Positions 1 to 4,887 of a stretch of 9,995 bases of DNA are shown piece after piece. How positions within the stretch are numbered: the first letter of the stretch is position 1; each line of letters starts with the position of its first letter. Position numbers and translations under genes: made by a program. Below the pieces are notes generated by a model, which was not told the origin of the DNA, did no database searches, and saw nothing but the letters and a program-made list of their open reading frames with translations. The stretch is from Caldifarciminota bacterium UBA3073 (GTDB lineage: Bacteria; Hydrothermota; UBA3073), in assembly GCA_002366725.1 (NCBI GenBank), contig DFBT01000075.1, positions 1-9,995 of the forward strand, given 5' to 3'.

Positions 1-104
1 CATTAACCCATTACCCCATCACCCCATTAACCCATCACCCCATTAACCCATTACCCCATCACCCCATCACCCCATTACCCCATTACCCCATTAACCCATC
101 ACCC
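1..104. repeat. Octamer tandem array (13 units, CATYAMCC), G-rich on the minus strand
   Basis: Thirteen contiguous 8-bp units occur in three variants: A = CATTAACC (4 copies), B = CATTACCC (4) and C = CATCACCC (5), in the order A B C A C A B C C B B A C. A partial unit follows, and the array is cut by the window start, so its full length is unknown. On the minus strand five successive GGGG tracts (positions 54-57, 62-65, 70-73, 78-81, 86-89) are separated by exactly 4 nt, which fits an intramolecular G-quadruplex. The array overlaps the 3' end of the minus-strand gene at 99-551 and supplies its stop codon. Confidence 0.95.
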
Positions 105-551
105 CATTATTTTCCCTATCATCTCGCTGATGTGCTCGTAGTGCGTGCCCTTCCAGTATATCCTCCCGCATTCCTTACATCTGCCGAATTCATTTTGTGT
201 TTTGAAAACATGCGGTGGTACTTTCTCTTTTACATCTTCTTTATTCACCTTCTCAATGGGGAGATTGCATACCGCACATCGTGTAAAGGGTCTCGGTGAG
301 AGGTTGAATACCTTGACCACCTCTCTCGTCTGCTCAAGAGGTTCATCCGTTTCTATGATATATATGTCACTTCTTCTTGGAAAACTGTGGGCTCTCGTGA
401 GTAGAATTCTTCCCCCTTCGAGAGTGCGAGTCAGTATATCCTTTCTGTTCAGATGTCTGATATACACGGTGTCAAATCCAAGCAACCGCAGATTTCTGGC
501 AAGTTTGCCCAGCATAAAATCAACTATAAATCTTGGCGAATCGGGCGACAT
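99..551 (-). CDS. Mut7-C/DUF82-family PIN-like RNase-domain protein with C-terminal zinc ribbon
   Basis: This 150-residue protein matches the Mut7-C (DUF82) architecture. The N-terminal block RFIVDFMLGKLARNLRLLGFDT (residues 7-28) carries the expected acidic Asp11, followed by EGGRILLTR (45-53). A zinc ribbon has Cys92, Cys95, Cys125 and Cys128. The family is a PIN-like fold predicted to be an RNase; its cellular role is not settled. Family members I recall read L-T-R-D where this one has L-T-R-A (Ala54), so an active-site acid may be missing. I chose ATG at 551 because the family normally begins just before the RFIxD block. A TTG at 575 would add 8 residues. Neither start has a well-placed Shine-Dalgarno, although AAAGGA lies at 594-599. 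The last codons (ATG GGG TGA) are made of repeat-array sequence. It lies 79 bp downstream of the secreted-protein gene on the same strand and may share its transcript. Confidence 0.85.
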   Translation of the reverse strand: MSPDSPRFIVDFMLGKLARNLRLLGFDTVYIRHLNRKDILTRTLEGGRILLTRAHSFPRRSDIYIIETDEPLEQTREVVKVFNLSPRPFTRCAVCNLPIEKVNKEDVKEKVPPHVFKTQNEFGRCKECGRIYWKGTHYEHISEMIGKIMG

Positions 552-630
552 AAATAAAGGACCGTTGAGAAACAAATGATTTTCTTATTATATTCCTTTA
601 TGGTGGATTCTATTAGGCTAACTTTTGGTA

Positions 631-3000
631 CTATCGCAGCATCGTGAGTCTTCGCGTAGTCGTAAATTTTCTCGCTTCAAGTCTGCAAAAATAGATTCCT
701 GCAGGTAGTTTTTTACCTCTATTATCTCTGCCATCCCAGATGATTTTGTAATATCCAGAAGGTTTATTTGCGTTTAACAATTGCCTCACACAACGCCCAG
801 CAAAATCGTAAATCTTCACCATGACATGGCAATCGGTTGGCAACTGATATTTTATTACTGTTTTGTTTACAAATGGGTTCGGAATATTTTGCATCATGCT
901 GAATACGGTGGGCTTTAACTCAATCTCCTCCACACCTAATGTACCACAACCAAGAACCCTTACCTGTAAAAGTGGTTCATCTGGGTCGTTTGAATAAACC
1001 TTGATTAAACCTTCTTCTGTGCCTGTATCCTGTGGTGCAAATCTGATGTATACATCAATACTGTCAAAAGGAGTGATAGTATCTGGAAATAGCGGCGAAA
1101 CTATCTCGAATACCACATTATCCAAGACAAGGCTATCAGCTATGAGATCAGCATTTCCCCTATTCTTTATAAAGAGATGCCAGTAGGCTGAATCACCCAG
1201 AAAGACATCGCCAAAGTCATGCAAAGTATCGGATAATTTAATATCTGGCATTATCCCTCGTCCTAAAAGGTGAATATTACAAATGGGGTTGATGGGATCA
1301 CTTGAGTAAATAGAGATGCTGCCAGAAATTACTCCTGTGTCCTGGGGGGTAAACTGAAGAGTTACACCCATGCTATCATCCGGCACCACTATTTGTGGGA
1401 ACCCGGGTGAGACAACTCCAAATACGGGCTGTGTGGAATGTAAACTGTCAATTACAAGGTTAATATTTCCCCGGTTCTTTATTATGAATGACCACTCCCT
1501 TGAAGAATCCACTATGACATTTCCAAAGTAGTGGAATGTATCTGAAAGCACAATTTCTGGTCCAATCCCTCCTTTCAACTTAATATAAAGAGCCCCTTCA
1601 TCTGGGTCATTAGAATGGATAGTAAGTGTGCAATGCTGAATTCCCGGTGTGCTTGGTTTAAACCTTGTTGTAACTTCAACAGAATCAAAAGGTATTATAG
1701 TTTGTGGAAAACTTGGCGATACAAGGCAAAATTGAAGGTTATCTAAAACTATACTACCGACTACGAGATTTGTATCACCTACATTTTCTATAATAAATGT
1801 CCAATCAAGCGAGTCTCCTATCGAAACGCCACCGAAATCGTGACTCGTATCCGAGACTATAATATCGGGATCAAGTATTTGTCTCGTTGTAGAGAAATAG
1901 ATGTTCCCTTGCCTCTCCCAAAGCACCCAGATATGGCCAGAGTCATCAGAGACTGTTTCTGGACGAATACCAAAAGAAATGTATTCTGGAATTTCCCAAC
2001 CTATGCTATCCCTATGAGAAACATATATGCCAGCACCATCGCTCCATGCAATCCAAATCTGATCGGCTGTATCAATGGTTATGGAAGGAGACCCCCCACT
2101 TGTAATGGAATAATCCTCGTGCCAAACTCCTGATGTATCTCTATAATATATAGAAATCCCTGTATCAACAAATGCAAACCAGATATTCCCAAGTGAATCC
2201 GCCGCAATATCGGGTTCCATTCCACCTATTTCATAATAATACGTAACATTAGAGTCTTCTATGTCGTAAGACACTATGGAGCCGCCTTCATAGTGGCTTC
2301 CCCCACTACAACCAGAATATTCGTATGCTATCCATACAAGAGAATCATAGATTGCGAGAGAGTGTGTAAAATTACTCTCCCAAGTGTCATATCCTGGCCA
2401 GCAATAGCCTCCAACAATGGTTCCAAGTGTCGACCAGGTATCATTAATGCAAGATACTAAGTCAACATTGCAATAAGGACATCCGCTGTGTCCCCACACA
2501 TCGTATCCCACGAAAAGTTTGTTCGTTTCATCACTGAATGCCAGTGGAACCCAGTCGCCGCCTGTCCAATCTATCGTGAATGGCTCACTCCAGCCACAAT
2601 CATAATAGCTCACATTAAGTCCAAAGAACTCCTGTTTTTCGCCTTTCACAGGAACTGGAGCCTCACCAAATGTTACCCAAATCTTACTCCATGCGTTTGC
2701 TATTCCTGGATGCAGATATTCTCTGCAGCCGTAAGACTCACTCGGCGGAAGAATCTCCATGGGCGCGACCCATTCCCCTTCGGCAAAATAGCTTGCTACT
2801 ACACTAATATAGTTTGGCCATCCTACATCTTCTTCCTGATACCATACTGTCCAGATTCGGTTAAAATCGTCAACTGTCGCAGCAACTGCCCAGTCATCTG
2901 TTGATGTCATCGCCACAGGCCTCGGTGTGCTCCAACTTCCCAAGGAAATATCGGCATGAAAAAAAGCCAATACTGCCGCCAAGAAAAATAATCTGGTCAT
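631..3000 (-). CDS. Secreted multidomain protein: beta-propeller-like region, three ASH Ig repeats, FlgD-like/T9SS-type C-terminus
   Basis: The protein is 789 residues, starting at MTRLFFLAAVLAFF, a clear signal peptide (about residues 1-21). An upstream open extension to 3204 is rejected because the promoter at 3079-3107 lies inside it. Residues ~22-375 hold repeated short strands with I-W-x-x-W/F cores (IWTVWYQ, IWVTFGE, VWIAYEY, IWFAFVD, IWIAWSD, IWVLWER), typical of propeller-like extracellular repeats. Residues ~378-683 hold three ~100-residue ASH (ASPM-SPD2-Hydin, 'choice-of-anchor D') repeats, each with a HDFG/HYFG-like start, a VSPxFP motif and S(N/S)DP near the end. Residues ~700-789 (IPNPF..., GYYKIIWDGRDNRGKKLPAG, GIYFCRLEA) form a FlgD-Ig-like or T9SS type A sorting-like domain. 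The likely location is the cell surface or outside the cell. The ligand is unknown. No catalytic motif is seen. Confidence 0.9.
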   Translation of the reverse strand: MTRLFFLAAVLAFFHADISLGSWSTPRPVAMTSTDDWAVAATVDDFNRIWTVWYQEEDVGWPNYISVVASYFAEGEWVAPMEILPPSESYGCREYLHPGIANAWSKIWVTFGEAPVPVKGEKQEFFGLNVSYYDCGWSEPFTIDWTGGDWVPLAFSDETNKLFVGYDVWGHSGCPYCNVDLVSCINDTWSTLGTIVGGYCWPGYDTWESNFTHSLAIYDSLVWIAYEYSGCSGGSHYEGGSIVSYDIEDSNVTYYYEIGGMEPDIAADSLGNIWFAFVDTGISIYYRDTSGVWHEDYSITSGGSPSITIDTADQIWIAWSDGAGIYVSHRDSIGWEIPEYISFGIRPETVSDDSGHIWVLWERQGNIYFSTTRQILDPDIIVSDTSHDFGGVSIGDSLDWTFIIENVGDTNLVVGSIVLDNLQFCLVSPSFPQTIIPFDSVEVTTRFKPSTPGIQHCTLTIHSNDPDEGALYIKLKGGIGPEIVLSDTFHYFGNVIVDSSREWSFIIKNRGNINLVIDSLHSTQPVFGVVSPGFPQIVVPDDSMGVTLQFTPQDTGVISGSISIYSSDPINPICNIHLLGRGIMPDIKLSDTLHDFGDVFLGDSAYWHLFIKNRGNADLIADSLVLDNVVFEIVSPLFPDTITPFDSIDVYIRFAPQDTGTEEGLIKVYSNDPDEPLLQVRVLGCGTLGVEEIELKPTVFSMMQNIPNPFVNKTVIKYQLPTDCHVMVKIYDFAGRCVRQLLNANKPSGYYKIIWDGRDNRGKKLPAGIYFCRLEARKFTTTRRLTMLR
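952..1869 (-). repeat. Three tandem ASH-domain coding units (~300 bp each)
   Basis: The units lie at about 1567-1869, 1258-1560 and 952-1248 and encode residues 378-478, 481-581 and 585-683 of the secreted protein. Shared landmarks are SDTxHxFG(G/N/D)V, a central N-x-G-(D/N) turn, FP near the middle, a F(K/T/A)P-x2-TG-like segment and S(N/S)DP. The units are diverged at the DNA level, so the duplication is old. Confidence 0.8.
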
Positions 3001-3078
3001 TCTGAATAACTTCTTGCTTATCACAAGCTTAACTGATATTTTTGGGCATCTGTGATGCTGATTTCCCTCCCACTTTAT

Positions 3079-3107
3079 ATAATACAATAAAAATTCCGAT
3101 TTGTCAA
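3079..3107 (-). promoter_or_regulatory. Near-consensus sigma70 promoter for the secreted-protein gene
   Basis: On the minus strand, TTGACA (3107-3102) and TATTAT (3084-3079) are separated by exactly 17 nt of AT-rich DNA. Initiation would fall near 3072, giving a ~70-nt leader to the ATG at 3000. The leader contains a small GCATC/GATGC hairpin (3046-3058). No strong Shine-Dalgarno precedes the ATG; the best candidate is an AAGAAG about 9 nt upstream. Confidence 0.8.
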
Positions 3108-3219
3108 GGGAAAAAACTTTTGCGAATAGGAGGCATGGAGGGGTCGGGTCTTCAAATTTCAGTTTTACTGATTTGACCGAATAAAGATGTGGGGATGGGC
3201 TCAACTATTCACTTTTTGG

Positions 3220-3248
3220 TTGACAAAAACGATATTTTATGGTACAAT
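3220..3248 (+). promoter_or_regulatory. Near-consensus sigma70 promoter for the lipoprotein gene, divergent from the previous one
   Basis: TTGACA (3220-3225), a 17-nt spacer and TACAAT (3243-3248) predict a start near 3255. The leader to the chosen ATG at 3351 would be ~96 nt. The 112 bp between the two divergent -35 boxes (3108-3219) show no gene and no obvious operator palindrome. Confidence 0.8.
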
Positions 3249-3340
3249 AGAATCGTGGCAAAAAGAATTAATGAGAAAAAAATGAAAACAATTGAGACGG
3301 TACCTACGAAGAAAGCGAGATACATTTTCCCAGAATATAT

Positions 3341-3345
3341 AAGGA
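3341..3345 (+). promoter_or_regulatory. Shine-Dalgarno AAGGA that fixes the lipoprotein start
   Basis: AAGGA ends 5 nt before ATG 3351. The in-frame alternatives (GTG 3255, ATG 3282) have no comparable site and would put the hydrophobic signal segment too far inside the protein. Confidence 0.7.
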
Positions 3346-3350
3346 CTTTC

Positions 3351-4034
3351 ATGAATAAGAACATAAAGACCATCATCCACAAAATTTTATTTCCGGTGTT
3401 GGGAGGTTTTCCTCTGCTCTTTTTTACCGGTTGTGTTACGGTCCCACCTTTATACGAGACTTCTACAATAAGGAAAGGATTCACACCTCAATGTGGTTTT
3501 TCATATGAGTGGGCTGATTATAAAGGGGATACGCTCACTTACAGCTACGATTTTCTCAGAATGGATTTACTTGGTAGTTACGGGTTTACAGACCGGGTGT
3601 CTATCGATGCCAGGCTCTATGGAGCGGTTGGAAAAGGACGGTATTCGACACCTACTGAAGATGGTGAAATTCCATATTACTTTGGAGTTTTTGGTGGTAT
3701 AAGGCTCTCTCCATTTCCCTCCGAGCGTATAGTCCCGGCAATACAGGTTGGGATTCAAACATTCCTTTTTATACCCATGATGTCGAGTGCTCTCCTCTTG
3801 GGAGTAAAGGATGAGGAGGGACATGAATTCTTAACTCTTGGAATTCGTACTCTCTCTTATCTGCCGGAATATGTTGTTCCATATGCAGTTTGTGTATCAT
3901 TACACCCAAAGGTATGGTTGAACCCCGCCTCCATCTCCTTCGGGATGTCCCTCTTTCCCCTGAATGAATCAAAACCCTTTAAAAACGGGTTGAATCCACA
4001 GGATTTTTCTGTGGGAATAGGATTCAATTTCTAA
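3351..4034 (+). CDS. Predicted outer-membrane lipoprotein with beta-barrel-like C-terminal half, unknown function
   Basis: This 227-residue protein starts with a basic then hydrophobic segment (residues 1-27) ending in LLFFTGC, with Cys28 as the probable lipidated residue. The lipobox is imperfect because Phe sits at -3. The mature part alternates short amphipathic strands (DLLGSYGFTDRVSIDARLYG, YYFGVFGGIRLSPFPS, IVPAIQVGIQTFLF, ISFGMSLFP) and ends in FSVGIGFNF. A terminal aromatic residue like this is typical of outer-membrane beta strands. I do not recognise a named family. Similar small barrel-like 'hypothetical lipoproteins' are common in WOR-3-like genomes. It has its own promoter and is followed by an independent promoter, so it is probably monocistronic. 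An inverted repeat CCACAG/CTGTGG (3996-4014) lies in its last codons but has no T-run and does not look like a terminator. Confidence 0.8.
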   Translation: MNKNIKTIIHKILFPVLGGFPLLFFTGCVTVPPLYETSTIRKGFTPQCGFSYEWADYKGDTLTYSYDFLRMDLLGSYGFTDRVSIDARLYGAVGKGRYSTPTEDGEIPYYFGVFGGIRLSPFPSERIVPAIQVGIQTFLFIPMMSSALLLGVKDEEGHEFLTLGIRTLSYLPEYVVPYAVCVSLHPKVWLNPASISFGMSLFPLNESKPFKNGLNPQDFSVGIGFNF

Positions 4035-4085
4035 AGGTCCCACCCCGAACTCTACAAAAGTTCCACCGAAAACAGATTTTTTCTC

Positions 4086-4114
4086 TTGATTTTTGAGAAA
4101 AATTGTGGTATAAT
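4086..4114 (+). promoter_or_regulatory. Strong extended -10 promoter for the RseC-family gene
   Basis: TTGATT (4086-4091), a 17-nt spacer and a perfect TATAAT (4109-4114) preceded by TGG, an extended -10 motif. Initiation is predicted around 4120-4122, only about 10 nt before the ATG at 4131, so the mRNA would be nearly leaderless. Confidence 0.85.
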
Positions 4115-4130
4115 GGTAAAACACCAAATT

Positions 4131-4541
4131 ATGCTGGAAAATGGAACCGTAATAAAGACGGAAGGGACGGACGCCTTTGTACAGGCAGCCGGGGATAGCT
4201 GTAAATCCTGTGCGGCGAGGGCTTTTTGTATGGGTGGAGAAAAAAGAATCGTGCGAGTGGAAAACAAAATTGGAGCAAAGGAGGGTGACAAGGTTATACT
4301 GATGATACCAAAAAGAAGTTTTTACCTCTCCCTGACCCTCATATTTATCGTTCCGATAATACTTCTGTGCGGTGCATTTCTCTTTTTCAATCGTCTACTC
4401 GGTGAAGCCGCATCGGGTCTCATTGGACTACTCTTACTTGCTTTGTGGTTCGTCATTTTGAGGTCGATAGACAAAAGGCAGAAGAACAACATCAATCTGA
4501 AACCAAAGATAGTTAAAACCATAGACAGCGATGAACACTGA
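4131..4541 (+). CDS. rseC: RseC/MucC-family positive regulator / SoxR-reducing-system-like membrane protein
   Basis: This 136-residue protein fits the RseC/MucC family in length and layout. A short soluble N-terminus carries a cysteine cluster C24-x2-C27-x5-C33 (CKSCAARAFC). A beta-rich stretch follows (to ~60), then two adjacent transmembrane helices (about 66-87 and 95-112) and a basic, polar tail. In Proteobacteria RseC modulates the sigmaE envelope-stress system or takes part in SoxR reduction. In other phyla the role is unproven. None of the usual partners (rseA/B, rpoE, rnf genes) is in the window. The ATG at 4131 is chosen because it follows the promoter's predicted start and begins the conserved MxExGxV pattern. 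There is no Shine-Dalgarno. Upstream in-frame starts (TTG 4086, ATG 4113) overlap the promoter and are rejected. Confidence 0.85.
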   Translation: MLENGTVIKTEGTDAFVQAAGDSCKSCAARAFCMGGEKRIVRVENKIGAKEGDKVILMIPKRSFYLSLTLIFIVPIILLCGAFLFFNRLLGEAASGLIGLLLLALWFVILRSIDKRQKNNINLKPKIVKTIDSDEH

Positions 4542-4556
4542 TTGCTTTTATTTTTG

Positions 4557-4600
4557 GACGCCGATTTACGCTGATCACACTGATTATTTTTAGCCACGAC
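4557..4600. repeat. Decayed interspersed repeat (GATT / AGCCACGA type)
   Basis: This holds reiterated CGATTTACG, CTGATCACA and CTGATTA segments followed by TTTTTAGCCACGAC. The AGCCAC-type end is related, in inverted orientation, to AATCTGTGGCTA at 9705-9716, and the CTGATTA units resemble the CAGATTACA units at 9656-9677. No coding potential. It belongs to the 346-bp gap between the RseC-family gene and mutL. Confidence 0.5.
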
Positions 4601-4662
4601 CTCCCTTTGGTATGTTATGAATTTAACTTGTTATTTTATTTCAAAGATTTTTATCTATCTGT

Positions 4663-4697
4663 GAACATCCGTCCCGCCTCCTTCGGGATAAATGTTC
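4663..4697. other. Composite hairpin in the rseC-mutL gap (possible terminator or interspersed palindrome)
   Basis: The outer arms are GAACAT (4663-4668) and ATGTTC (4692-4697). The inner arms are TCCCG (4672-4676) and CGGGA (4684-4688), with a 3-nt/3-nt internal loop and a 7-nt apical loop. The flanks ATCTGTG and ATCCGTGG resemble widespread intergenic 'CACGGATG...CACAGAT' repeats. A run of eight T's begins about 13 nt downstream (4711-4718). It could therefore act as an imperfect terminator for the RseC-family gene, but the spacing is poor. Confidence 0.5.
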
Positions 4698-4726
4698 ATC
4701 CGTGGTTAATTTTTTTTCTTGACACA

Positions 4727-4754
4727 GATTTTAGATTGTAGATTTCAGATTGTA
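4727..4754. repeat. Tandem 14-bp duplication upstream of mutL
   Basis: GATTTTAGATTGTA (4727-4740) is followed directly by GATTTCAGATTGTA (4741-4754), 13 of 14 identical. It starts 2 nt after an isolated TTGACA box (4719-4724), for which I find no correctly spaced -10. A TATTAT at 4753-4758, with TTTAGA 17 nt upstream, is a weak promoter candidate for mutL. Confidence 0.75.
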
Positions 4755-4762
4755 TTATTCTC

Positions 4763-4834
4763 ATAGCGTGATAGCCCGATAGCGTGATAGCCCGATAGCT
4801 TGATAGCCTTATAGCCCGATAGCTTGATAGCCCA
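4763..4834. repeat. Octamer tandem array (9 units, ATAGCNNN) upstream of mutL
   Basis: There are nine contiguous 8-bp units. The first five letters ATAGC are invariant and the last three vary: GTG, CCG, GTG, CCG, TTG, CTT, CCG, TTG, CCA. It ends 53 bp before the mutL ATG. It has the same 8-bp period as the array at 1-104 but an unrelated unit sequence. Confidence 0.95.
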
Positions 4835-4887
4835 ATGACTAAATTACTGTCTTTATCTGTATTTGCGTCCAACAGTTAGTGCATACT

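Noticed and set aside
1..104. CRISPR array
   Set aside because: The units are contiguous 8-mers without spacers; the same holds for 4763-4834.
145..579. 144-codon plus-strand frame opposite the Mut7-C gene
   Set aside because: The minus-strand product has conserved motifs and a zinc ribbon; the plus-strand frame is an antisense shadow.
587..592. TATAAT on the minus strand as a promoter for the Mut7-C gene
   Set aside because: The -10 is perfect but no acceptable -35 lies 16-18 nt upstream; AT-rich spacer sequence explains it.
3129..3177. AGGAGG followed by a 13-codon plus-strand mini-frame starting at 3136
   Set aside because: The ribosome site is only 1 nt from the ATG, and the frame lies upstream of the plus-strand promoter, so it would not be transcribed.
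3001..3204. N-terminal extension of the secreted protein by 68 residues
   Set aside because: The extension covers a near-consensus promoter (3079-3107) and would bury the signal peptide; the ATG at 3000 is the sensible start.
4047..4063. GAACT/AGTTC inverted repeat after the lipoprotein gene as a terminator
   Set aside because: The stem is only 5 bp and the T-run starts about 12 nt later, overlapping the next promoter.
4719..4724. TTGACA as the -35 of a mutL promoter
   Set aside because: No -10-like hexamer lies 16-18 nt downstream; only a weak alternative (TTTAGA-17-TATTAT) is available.
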